This document shows positions 23,213-30,633 of a DNA stretch of 64,000 bases, piece by piece. The DNA is taken from positions 67,265 to 131,264 of the forward strand of contig MGTZ01000002.1 in the NCBI GenBank assembly GCA_001799715.1. The letters run 5' to 3'. The number at the start of each line of letters is the position of its first letter. Position 1 is the first letter of the stretch. Position numbers and translations under genes: made by a program. Below the pieces are notes generated by a model. That model had not been told where the DNA came from. It saw only the letters and a list, made by a program, of their open reading frames with translations, and did not search any database. The DNA comes from Elusimicrobia bacterium GWB2_63_16. Lineage in GTDB: Bacteria; Elusimicrobiota; Elusimicrobia; Elusimicrobiales; UBA9959.

Positions 23213-24309
23213 AAAAGATCAGGATATTCGCTTTCGGCGGCAACGAGGTGGCCCCGGTCGGCCTCAAGGACAAGGACGGCAAGACCATCAACCCCGACAT
23301 CGCCATGCAGTGGCAGCGCACCGCCGAGACCGGCAAGCTGGTGGCCGATATCTTCGAGAAGCACCCCAACGACAAGTACGTGATCACCCACGGCAACGGC
23401 CCGCAGGTGGGCAATATCCTGATGCGCGCCGAGATGTGCCGCCCGTCCATGTTCCCGCTGCCGCTCGACGTCTGCGTGGCCGACACCCAGGGCGCGATGT
23501 CCTTTATGATGGCGCAGCTCAACAACGAGCTCAACATCCGCGGCATCGACAATATCCTGGCCGGCATCGTGACGCAGGTGGTGGTGGACAAGGATGACCC
23601 CGATTTCAAGACCCCCTCCAAGTACGTGGGCCAGTCCTATACCGCCGACGAGGCCAAACAGCGCATGGCCGACGGCTGGACGATGAAGATGTATAAGAAG
23701 GACGCCAGCGGCAACGAGATCTGGCGCCGCGTGGTGCCCTCCCCCGTGCCGGTGGACATCGTGGAGATAGATGCCATAGAGGCCCTGCTCGACAAGGGCA
23801 TAGTGCCGATCACCGTCGGCGGCGGCGGCATCCCGGTGCGCGAGGTGCCGGCCGAGGTAAAAGACGGAGTTGAGACCTACACCACCAATTTCGGCGTGAA
23901 GTTCAGCAAGCCCCACAAGGGCGAAAAGGCGCTGAAGATGTATACCGGCGTGGAGGCCGTCATCGACAAGGACCTCGCCAGCGCCCTGCTGGGCTGCATG
24001 CTGATGAAGCGCGCCAAGGCCCGCGGCGAGGAAGTGGAGGTCAGCCTGACCATCTTCACCGGCGAGGACGGCGCCAAGCTGAACTACCAGAAGCCCGACG
24101 AGAAGAGCCTGCGCGTGATAAAGGTCTCGGAACTGGAGGCCATCTATAACCAGGTGCCCCCGCCTTTCCCGGCCGGCTCGATGGGCCCCAAGATCAAGGC
24201 CGTCATAGAGTTCATAAAGAACGGCGGCAGCGTGGCCTATATCTCCAAGACCGAACTGTTCGAAGAAACCCTGGCTGGCAAGGCCGGCACCACGGTCATC
24301 CCCGGATAA
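23209..24309 (+). CDS. carbamate kinase
   Basis: The protein has 366 residues of the amino acid kinase family, longer than the usual 310. F-G-G-N-E-V-A-P-V at the N-terminus, T-H-G-N-G-P-Q-V-G-N, S-Y-T-A-D-E-A, R-R-V-V-P-S-P-V-P, I-P-I/V-T-V-G-G-G-G-I-P-V, V-I-D-K-D-L-A-S-A-L-L and P-A-G-S-M-G-P-K are carbamate-kinase segments. The enzyme makes ATP from carbamoyl phosphate and ADP. A YqeA-like role with YgeW and YgeY is suggested by context. The first motif has N-E-V where most have N-A-L. Insertions around residues 130-165 and 225-245 explain the extra length. Confidence 0.88.
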   Translation: MKKIRIFAFGGNEVAPVGLKDKDGKTINPDIAMQWQRTAETGKLVADIFEKHPNDKYVITHGNGPQVGNILMRAEMCRPSMFPLPLDVCVADTQGAMSFMMAQLNNELNIRGIDNILAGIVTQVVVDKDDPDFKTPSKYVGQSYTADEAKQRMADGWTMKMYKKDASGNEIWRRVVPSPVPVDIVEIDAIEALLDKGIVPITVGGGGIPVREVPAEVKDGVETYTTNFGVKFSKPHKGEKALKMYTGVEAVIDKDLASALLGCMLMKRAKARGEEVEVSLTIFTGEDGAKLNYQKPDEKSLRVIKVSELEAIYNQVPPPFPAGSMGPKIKAVIEFIKNGGSVAYISKTELFEETLAGKAGTTVIPG

Positions 24310-24313
24310 GCGA

Positions 24314-24408
24314 GGGGACGCTGCTTCCTATCTTCCTAACCGGGGAGGAAGGGGCGGCGTCCATGGCGGCTCATTTTTACAGTTAGGAAGATAGGAAGCA
24401 ACGTCCCC
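24314..24408. repeat. REP-like inverted repeat ending at the thrC start codon
   Basis: The 27-bp left arm (24314-24340, starting GGGGACGCTGC) and right arm (24382-24408, ending GCAACGTCCCC) are reverse complements with one mismatch, separated by 41 bp. GGGGACGTTGCTTCC-type ends are known from REP elements moved by RAYT transposases; no transposase is in this window. The right arm supplies AGGAAG at 24393-24398, 10 nt before the thrC ATG, so the element may provide its ribosome binding site. Confidence 0.8.
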
Positions 24409-25647
24409 ATGAAAAAAATTAAGACTTTGCAGTGCATACGGTGCGGGAAAGACCATAAACTGGCCGAGACCAATTATAACTGCACGGCCTGCGGCGGCAA
24501 CCTGCAGGTGCTCTACGACTACAACCTCATCAAGAAGCGCCTTAACTACGAGGTGCTCCAGGACAACCCCGAGCGCAGCATCTGGCGCTACCTCGATATC
24601 CTGCCGGTCTCCAGCATCAAGCACGTGCCGCCGGTGCAGGTGGGCTGGACGCCGCTGTACCGGGCCGAGAAACTGGGCGACGAGGCGGGCGTGAACCATC
24701 TCTACATCAAGGACGAAGGGCGCAATCCGAGCGCTTCGTTCAAGGACCGGGCCAGCGCCGTCGTGACGGCCCGCGCGCTGGAGCTGGAGGAAAAGGTCAT
24801 AACCTGCGCTTCCACCGGCAACGCGGCCTCGTCGCTGGCCTGCATGACCGGCAGCCTGGACATGCGGACCATGATTTTCGTGCCCGAGACCGCGCCGCAG
24901 GCCAAGGTGGCCCAGCTGCTGGTCTACGGGGCCACCGTCATCATGGTGAAGGGCACCTACGACGACGCTTTCGACCTGTGCCTGAAGGCCTCGCAGGAGT
25001 ACGGCTGGTACAACCGCAGCACCGGCGTGAACCCGTTCACCCGCGAGGGCAAGAAGACCTGCGCCTTCGAGATCTGCGAGCAGCTCAAGTGGGAGACGCC
25101 GGACAAGGTCTTCGTCCCCGTGGGCGACGGCAATATCATCAGCGGCATCTGGAAGGGTTTCGTGGAGTTCCACCGCCTGGGCATCATCGAGCGCCTGCCG
25201 CAGCTGGTGGCCGTGCAGGCCGAGCATTCCGATTCCATCAAGCGGGCCTTCGAGAGCGGCACGGACGTGCAGCCGGTGTCCGGCAAGACCGTGGCCGACA
25301 GCATCTCGGTGAGCCTGCCGCGCGACGGCATGGCCGCCGTGATGGCCATCAAGGACTCCGGCGGCTTCGCCGTCAGCGTGACCGACGCGGAGATACTCGC
25401 CGCGATACCGCGCATAGCCCGCGGCTCCAACGTGTTCGCGGAGCCCGCCGCCGCCGCCACCTACGCCGGCCTGCTCAAAGCCGTCAAGGAGGGCAAGGTG
25501 AAGGAGAACGAGTCCGTGGTGCTGCTCATCACCGGCAACGGCCTCAAGGACATACAGAGCGCGATGAAGTCGGTGGGCAAGCCCCACCTCATCACTCCCA
25601 CCTTGGACGACCTGAAGAAGCTGGTGGCGGACAACAAGCTGGCTTAA
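24409..25647 (+). CDS. thrC: threonine synthase-family PLP enzyme
   Basis: The protein has 412 residues. The N-terminus has C-I-R-C-G-K and C-T-A-C-G-G, a zinc-ribbon-like pair common in one threonine synthase group. N-P-S-A-S-F-K-D-R-A holds the PLP Lys; A-S-T-G-N-A-A-S-S-L is the phosphate-side loop; P-V-G-D-G-N-I-I-S-G is the PLP phosphate-binding Gly loop, and F-A-E-P-A-A-A-A-T lies near the end. It converts O-phosphohomoserine to threonine, or, given its neighbours, could be a diaminopropionate- or cysteate-type lyase. No thrA or thrB is in the window. A REP-like repeat lies directly upstream and a terminator downstream. Confidence 0.82.
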   Translation: MKKIKTLQCIRCGKDHKLAETNYNCTACGGNLQVLYDYNLIKKRLNYEVLQDNPERSIWRYLDILPVSSIKHVPPVQVGWTPLYRAEKLGDEAGVNHLYIKDEGRNPSASFKDRASAVVTARALELEEKVITCASTGNAASSLACMTGSLDMRTMIFVPETAPQAKVAQLLVYGATVIMVKGTYDDAFDLCLKASQEYGWYNRSTGVNPFTREGKKTCAFEICEQLKWETPDKVFVPVGDGNIISGIWKGFVEFHRLGIIERLPQLVAVQAEHSDSIKRAFESGTDVQPVSGKTVADSISVSLPRDGMAAVMAIKDSGGFAVSVTDAEILAAIPRIARGSNVFAEPAAAATYAGLLKAVKEGKVKENESVVLLITGNGLKDIQSAMKSVGKPHLITPTLDDLKKLVADNKLA

Positions 25648-25663
25648 GCCGGCGCGCCAGAGA

Positions 25664-25697
25664 GAGCCCCGGGCCCGCGCCCGGGGTTCTTTTTTTG
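25664..25697 (+). terminator. intrinsic terminator after thrC
   Basis: GAGCCCCGGGC pairs with GCCCGGGGTTC (one G-T pair) around a short CCGC loop, followed by seven or more T. Confidence 0.85.
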
Positions 25698-25826
25698 CCC
25701 GGAGTGCCCAGGCGGGCGTAGGCCCTAATACGGGCCGGAGCCGGGCCTTCGGCCCTTATATAAGGAGGGGGTTTGTATTAAACTTTAACTGTGAAGTCAT
25801 GTTCCAAAACAATGGAGGCACAAAGA

Positions 25827-26900
25827 ATGACAAATAAACTTGTCGTAGCGCTCGCATGCCTGGGCCTTGCCGCCAGCGCCGGCGCGGAAGTGAAATTCGA
25901 CCAGGGCGTGGATATTAAAAGCGCCATAGAGCAGGCCGTCAACTCCGACGTCAAATCCCCTTATCCGCAGTACGGTCCCCACCGCGTGCGCTTCAGTAAA
26001 GAATGCAAGGGTTTCTCCTTCGGCGCCGGCGGTTTCGCGCAGTCCTCCGAGCGCGCTTACCTGAGCAGCACCGAATATATCGAAGAGTGCCGTTTCGTGC
26101 CTAACCCGCCCCCGCCTCCTCCGCCGCCCCAGGTTAATCCCAACGGGCCCAAACCGCCCAACCCGAACGGCCCCAAGCCGCCCAAGCCGGGCAATCCCAA
26201 GGCCGCGGACGTGAAGGATTATTATCCCGGCCAGCCCGGCTATGACGACAACGGCCCGCACGGCAACTACTCCTACTCCGGGCATTACGGCAACCAGCAG
26301 GGCACTTGGTACTGCCACGAGCGCCGCGGCCGCGAGTATCGCGCCACCGCGCAGGTGAATGTCGCCGCCCGCCAGATGTATCCCTGGGAGAGCGAGCGCT
26401 TCGAGGTTTGCATGCAGGCCGACCGCGTGGAGCTGGAAACCAGGCACTCCCCGTACCGCTATTACGTGGACCGGCAGGGCCTCTACGACGTCACCTTCAA
26501 CCTGACGCCCAACTACCGCACCCCTACCGCCCCGGATGAAGCCGGCCTGTACAGCGCCGCGTTCGCTTTCCGCGACGGCAAGTTCGTGCTGAGCGTCAAC
26601 GACCGCTGGGCCAGCGAGTACGCCGGCGAGAAGGTGGCGATAAAAGTTGAGCTGATGAAGGACGGCTTCCTGTTCTTCAACAGCAGCCAGGGCGAGAAGG
26701 AATTCACCTTCGACGCCGCCGGCAATTACGAGCTCGCCTTCGCCGAGGGCGACCTGCAGAAGACCGCGGCTTACGTGGACACCTCGAGCGACATGCGCGG
26801 CCCCAAGAAGTTCTACGTGAAGTGGGGCTTCCGCCGCCTGGGCAGCGTCTCCACTAACGAGTACGTCAGCAAGGGCAGCACCGACAAGATCACGAAGTAA
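25827..26900 (+). CDS. hypothetical secreted proline-rich protein
   Basis: The ATG at 25827 has TGGAGG 8 nt upstream, so this start is preferred over 25791. The protein has 357 residues. A Sec signal peptide (L-V-V-A-L-A-C-L-G-L-A-A-S-A-G-A) ends near residue 20. Residues about 90-130 are a linker with eight Pro in a row and repeats of N-G-P-K-P-P. Four Cys outside the signal (C-K-G-F, C-R-F-V, W-Y-C-H-E, V-C-M-Q) could make two disulfides. The C-terminal half, around residues 200-350, is rich in Tyr and beta-strand-like (Y-D-V-T-F-N-L-T-P). I do not recognise a family. It is probably a periplasmic or surface protein made from a single-gene unit. Confidence 0.72.
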   Translation: MTNKLVVALACLGLAASAGAEVKFDQGVDIKSAIEQAVNSDVKSPYPQYGPHRVRFSKECKGFSFGAGGFAQSSERAYLSSTEYIEECRFVPNPPPPPPPPQVNPNGPKPPNPNGPKPPKPGNPKAADVKDYYPGQPGYDDNGPHGNYSYSGHYGNQQGTWYCHERRGREYRATAQVNVAARQMYPWESERFEVCMQADRVELETRHSPYRYYVDRQGLYDVTFNLTPNYRTPTAPDEAGLYSAAFAFRDGKFVLSVNDRWASEYAGEKVAIKVELMKDGFLFFNSSQGEKEFTFDAAGNYELAFAEGDLQKTAAYVDTSSDMRGPKKFYVKWGFRRLGSVSTNEYVSKGSTDKITK

Positions 26901-26910
26901 GCGTCCTCAG

Positions 26911-26947
26911 TATAAAAAAATACCCGCCGCTCGGCGGGTATTTTTTT
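26911..26947. terminator. bidirectional intrinsic terminator
   Basis: An A-run, then ATACCCGCCG and CGGCGGGTAT with a short CT loop, then a seven-T run. It lies between the convergent secreted-protein gene and the histidine kinase. Confidence 0.85.
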
Positions 26948-26960
26948 GCGTCCGGACGGG

Positions 26961-28526
26961 CTAGCCGGGCAGCGCTATAGTGATGGCGGAGCCCTTCTGC
27001 AGCTGGGACTTGGCGAAGACGCGGCCGCCGTGGGCTTCCGCTATCTTCTTTACCAGCGCCAGGCCCAGGCCCCAGCCTTCCACCTGGCCGGTGAAAGCGG
27101 CTTCCACCTGGTAGAACTTCTGGAAAATGTTCTCGAGCTCTTCGCCGGGTATGCCGGGCCCGTTGTCGCCCACGGAGAGCAGCGCGAAACCGTCCCTGGC
27201 CTGGGCGGAAAGGATGACCAGCTTGTCCTTGGCCGGGTTGAACTTCACCGCGTTGTCGAGCATGCTCTTCATCGCCGATGCCAGCAGCTTGCGGTCGGCC
27301 GTAAGGCGCACCGGTTCCGGGGCCACCACCTTGATGCTGACGCCGGGGGTGTCCTTCAGCCAGATCTTGGCCGCCTCGGCCACCTCGGACAGGAACTCGC
27401 CGCCGTCGAACTCTATCTTTTCCAGCGAGGACTGGTCCAGGCTGTCCACCGTGACGAAATTAAGCAGGCTCTCCACCAGCTTATTGAGCTTCTGTCCCTG
27501 GTTGTGGATGGTGGCGGAAGCCTTGCCCACCACTTCGGGCAGGTCCGAGCCCTTGTCCGCCTCGTCCTTGAGGATCTGGGCGAAGCCGTTGATGGACGCC
27601 AGCGGCGTCTTGAACTTGTGCGAGATCAGCGACAGGAAGTTGCGGGCCATGTACTCTTCCAGCTTGCGGTCTGTGACGTCGGAGAGTATCCAGAGGCGCC
27701 CTTCCGGGGTCTGGTTGCCGTCGGCGTCATCCTTGAAGAGCAGAATAGCCGTGCCGTCCATGAAGAATTTCTTGGGCTTGGCGCGGAACAGTTCGAAATT
27801 GCAGACCGGCGCGCCGCACTTGATGAAGGTGTCCAGCGCCGGCTTGATCTCGAAGTCCTGGAACGCCCCGCCGATGTTGGTGAATTTGTATTTCTCGTGG
27901 CCCAGGTAGGTCATGGCCGACTGGTTGATGAGCAGGATCTCGCCGTCGAGGCTGGTCAGGATCGCGCCTTCCTTGATGCGCTTGAAAACGATCTCCATTT
28001 TGCGCTTCTCTTCCTTGACGGTGGAGAAGAGCCGGGAATTCTCTATGGCGATGGCGGCCTGGCTGGCGAAGGCCTCGAAATTGTTCTTGTCGGATTCGGC
28101 GAAGGTGCCCTCGATGCGGTTGACCGCCTGCACCACGCCTATCACCTTGCCCTTGATGATCATGGGGCAGGTCAGCAGCGAGCGCGTGACGAAGCCGCTC
28201 TTGGCGTCGGCCTTCTTGGAGTGGCGGGGGTCGGTGGCCGCGTCGGTAATGATGATGGAGCGGCCTTCCTTGGCGCAGGTGCCGGCTATGCCCTCTCCAA
28301 GCTTGAAGCGCATCTTCTGCACTTCCTCGGGCAGGCCCAGGGCCACGTCGAAATATAGCTCCTGCGCCTTCTCGTCGAGCAGGTACAGCGAGGCGCGCTC
28401 GGCCCCTACCACGCGCGAAGCCAGGCGCATGATGGTGGTGAGCAGTTCTGAAATATCGAGTTTGGAGGAAAGCAGCCGGCTTACCATCACCAGCATTTCC
28501 AGGCTTTCCTGCGATTGGGTAATCAT
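26961..28526 (-). CDS. GAF-PAS sensor histidine kinase
   Basis: The protein has 521 residues without membrane helices, so it senses in the cytosol. A GAF domain covers about residues 15-170 (A-S-L-Y-L-L-D-E, G-I-A-G-T-C-A-K-E-G, P-M-I-I-K-G-K-V-I-G-V-V-Q). A PAS domain follows at about 180-290. The H-box F-L-S-L-I-S-H303-K-F-K-T-P-L has the phospho-accepting His. N-box M-K-S-M-L-D-N-A-V-K, G1 D-N-G-P-G-I-P, F-box F-Q-K-F-Y-Q-V and G2 G-W-G-L-G-L-A form the ATP site. No response regulator is adjacent. The start is 10 bases from the end of the next minus-strand gene, which is upstream of it, so the two may be co-transcribed. Confidence 0.93.
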   Translation of the reverse strand: MITQSQESLEMLVMVSRLLSSKLDISELLTTIMRLASRVVGAERASLYLLDEKAQELYFDVALGLPEEVQKMRFKLGEGIAGTCAKEGRSIIITDAATDPRHSKKADAKSGFVTRSLLTCPMIIKGKVIGVVQAVNRIEGTFAESDKNNFEAFASQAAIAIENSRLFSTVKEEKRKMEIVFKRIKEGAILTSLDGEILLINQSAMTYLGHEKYKFTNIGGAFQDFEIKPALDTFIKCGAPVCNFELFRAKPKKFFMDGTAILLFKDDADGNQTPEGRLWILSDVTDRKLEEYMARNFLSLISHKFKTPLASINGFAQILKDEADKGSDLPEVVGKASATIHNQGQKLNKLVESLLNFVTVDSLDQSSLEKIEFDGGEFLSEVAEAAKIWLKDTPGVSIKVVAPEPVRLTADRKLLASAMKSMLDNAVKFNPAKDKLVILSAQARDGFALLSVGDNGPGIPGEELENIFQKFYQVEAAFTGQVEGWGLGLALVKKIAEAHGGRVFAKSQLQKGSAITIALPG

Positions 28527-28535
28527 CCGTTCGTC

Positions 28536-29399
28536 CTAAAAAAACAGCTGCAACAGCAGTTTGTAGTAGCTCTTCCAGTCCGTCCCCTGGGCCTTATAGG
28601 CGTTGTAGGCCAGGTCCAGGGTGCTTTTTTCGTTGAGGTTCAGCTTGAGGCCCCCGACCAGGGAATTGGCGTGCCCCGCGTCCCTGAAAGATATTTTACT
28701 ATATCCCGCGTAAAGATGGCTGTCGTATTCCGGCCGCATGTTGCGGGCTATCTGCGCGGCCAGCACCCATTCCGGGATGGCCGTGATGTGGCGGAAAGTT
28801 CCCAGGTGCGCGAGTTCGGCCTGGTCCAGCACCGGGGTGACCAAATTAGCGTTGGACGCCCCGTTGCCGGGGGCGGTGAAGCCGGCGGCGGAGGCCAGAA
28901 AGAAGAACTGGCCGTAAAAGGCTTTCTCTGCCTGCAGTTCGAAAGCGTACTGGGAAAACTCCTTCCGCTCCGGAGCCGCTGCATCGCCGAAGAAGGCTTT
29001 CTGCCTGGCCCAGGCGCCCGAGAATACCAGATGCGTGAAGCTCTCGTCGCCGCCCTCGTCCAGCGAGACCAGCGCGTACAGCTTGCCGCCGTAGGCCCCG
29101 GAGCGCGTGCTGGGGGCTACCGGGTAGAGGAAGGGCTTGAGCGAGACGAAATAAGTGGGGCCGGAGTACATCAGCGGCAGGCGGGCGGAATAGATCCGCT
29201 CATCGTAGGCGGCGTTGTCCTTGTAGAAAGAGACGTTCAGGCCGGAGGTGAAGGCGCGGGAGGTTTTGCGGAAGACGGTGAGCGAGTTCTTCTTCAGGCC
29301 GTTGGAGCCGAAAGCGTAGTCGTTCTCGAGCCACCAGACCGCGCCGGCCTGCGGGATGGAGACGGCGAGGAGGGCGGCGGCGAGCAATAGGCGTTTCAT
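28536..29399 (-). CDS. hypothetical outer-membrane beta-barrel-like protein
   Basis: The protein has 287 residues. A clear signal peptide (L-L-L-A-A-A-L-L-A-V-S-I-P-Q-A-G-A) ends near residue 19. The rest alternates hydrophobic and polar residues, rich in Tyr, Phe and Gly (F-Y-K-D-N-A-A-Y-D, Y-F-V-S-L-K-P-F-L-Y, L-Y-A-G-Y-S-K-I-S-F), and ends in L-L-L-Q-L-F-F. A C-terminal Phe after alternating hydrophobics is the usual outer-membrane barrel signal. No family is recognised. It lies just upstream of the sensor kinase on the same strand with a 9-nt gap. Confidence 0.68.
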   Translation of the reverse strand: MKRLLLAAALLAVSIPQAGAVWWLENDYAFGSNGLKKNSLTVFRKTSRAFTSGLNVSFYKDNAAYDERIYSARLPLMYSGPTYFVSLKPFLYPVAPSTRSGAYGGKLYALVSLDEGGDESFTHLVFSGAWARQKAFFGDAAAPERKEFSQYAFELQAEKAFYGQFFFLASAAGFTAPGNGASNANLVTPVLDQAELAHLGTFRHITAIPEWVLAAQIARNMRPEYDSHLYAGYSKISFRDAGHANSLVGGLKLNLNEKSTLDLAYNAYKAQGTDWKSYYKLLLQLFF

Positions 29400-29442
29400 C
29401 GTTTATATTATATATTAAAACACCCGAATGAACGCGCGAAAA

Positions 29443-29478
29443 TAAAAACCCTCCCCTGACAGCGGGGAGGGCTTTTTT
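29443..29478. terminator. intrinsic terminator
   Basis: CCCTCCCC at 29449-29456 pairs with GGGGAGGG around TGACAGC, with an A-run before and six T after. Placed downstream of the minus-strand NHSPVD-repeat gene and upstream of the barrel gene. Confidence 0.8.
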
Positions 29479-29490
29479 GGGGTCCCGGGA

Positions 29491-30444
29491 TCAGAGCGCC
29501 GGGTTCTTCAGGAACAGGAAGAAGTACTGCAGGAAGTCGTAGATGTCGCAGTTGACCAGGTTCACGTCCACGGGGCTGTGGTTCATGGCGCCGCCGAGGT
29601 GCCCGTTGACGCCGTTGAAGGTCAGGTCGACCGGGGCGTGCCCGGCATAGCCCTTTATGGAAGTGATGGGGCCGGCGAAGCCGTCCTGCCTGCCGAATTC
29701 CAGCCTGACCGGGGAGTTGTTGGCGTAGCCTTCCAGCAGGCCCTTGTCCCAGTTCACGGTATAGTTCACGGGGCTGTGGTTGGCGCCGCCGTAAACCTTG
29801 ACTTCCCTGGTGCTCCAGTCGAACTTCAGGTCCACCGGGGAAAGGTTGGCGCCGCCGGTGATGGTCTTTTCGTCGTGGTCGATCTTGACGTCCACAGGGG
29901 AGTGGTTCAGACCGCCGGTGATCGTCCAGTCCAGCTTGTTGATCTTGACGTCCACAGGGCTGTGGTTCATGCCGCCCTTGATGGTGCCCATCTTGACGGC
30001 GTAGGTGGACTTGTTGTTGAGGCCGAAGAGCTGGTCGTGCGTCCGCTGGCCGACCTTCACTTCGGTCACGTAGTAGTAGCGCGCCAGGCCCACGGCCAGG
30101 TCGGCGGCGTTCTGGCCTTTCACGTCCACGATGACCATGTAGCCGCCGGTATTGTCCTGGTAGGCGGCGGCTTTAAAGCCGTTCTCGCTGAGTTCTTTGA
30201 CCGCCTTGTCTATGTCCATGCCGCGCACGATGCCGATCAGGGCGTCGTCGTTTTCGGGCTGGGCGGTATTGACGGTTATTTTGCGGAGGGTCATCCACTG
30301 GTTGGCCTTGGGGGCCTCGGGCGACGGCAGCTCTACGGCGGGGAGGGAGAAACCGGCTTCTTTCAGTACCGCGCTGTCGGCGGCGGCGGCCGGGAGCAGG
30401 GAAGCGGAAAGCAGGACTGCGGCTATGAAAGGCGTTTTTATCAT
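29491..30444 (-). CDS. secreted protein with seven N-H-S-P-V-D-type repeats
   Basis: From the ATG at 30444 the protein has 317 residues with a Sec signal (A-A-V-L-L-S-A-S-L-L-P-A-A-A-A). A globular N-terminal part (residues about 30-135) is followed by repeats whose core is N-[H/L/N]-S-P-V-[D/N/R]: they begin at N160, N180, N200, N222, N242, G268 and N288, mostly 20 residues apart. Between cores lie short beta-type strands and a G-G before each N. That layout suggests a beta-solenoid or a stack of hairpins. The end is hydrophobic (Y-F-F-L-F-L). It is not HxsA-like, because the motif is H-S-P, not H-x-S. Function unknown. Confidence 0.78.
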   Translation of the reverse strand: MIKTPFIAAVLLSASLLPAAAADSAVLKEAGFSLPAVELPSPEAPKANQWMTLRKITVNTAQPENDDALIGIVRGMDIDKAVKELSENGFKAAAYQDNTGGYMVIVDVKGQNAADLAVGLARYYYVTEVKVGQRTHDQLFGLNNKSTYAVKMGTIKGGMNHSPVDVKINKLDWTITGGLNHSPVDVKIDHDEKTITGGANLSPVDLKFDWSTREVKVYGGANHSPVNYTVNWDKGLLEGYANNSPVRLEFGRQDGFAGPITSIKGYAGHAPVDLTFNGVNGHLGGAMNHSPVDVNLVNCDIYDFLQYFFLFLKNPAL

Positions 30445-30573
30445 TGGACAATGACCTCCTGTATCTTTATATATTATGCCCGAAACGGCGCGGCGGCGCA
30501 TCGGGCGCAGGGCCTAGCCGGCCCGGGTTTTTTGGCCCTGCCCGGCCTGGGTCTTGCGCCCGCCCGGCCGCAC

Positions 30574-30601
30574 TTGACAGGTCAAAGCCGTCTGCTATAC
30601 T
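30574..30601 (+). promoter_or_regulatory. promoter for the clostripain-family gene
   Basis: TTGACA at 30574-30579, 16-bp spacer, TATACT at 30596-30601 preceded by TGC (extended -10). A GAGAGGG ribosome binding site is 5-6 nt before the ATG at 30634. The rest of the 189-bp gap to the divergent repeat-protein gene shows no further structure. Confidence 0.75.
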
Positions 30602-30633
30602 ATTAGCGTAAGTTACCGGCAGGGAGAGGGAAT

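Noticed and set aside
24314..24408. Ordinary terminator of carbamate kinase
   Set aside because: The arms are 27 bp with a 41-bp loop, no T-run follows the right arm and the sequence matches REP-type ends.
29491..30444. The N-H-S-P repeats as an HxsA-type substrate for HxsB/HxsC
   Set aside because: The motif is H-S-P-V-D with 20-residue spacing, not tandem His-x-Ser near the C-terminus, and the gene is about 20 kb from hxsBC on the other strand.
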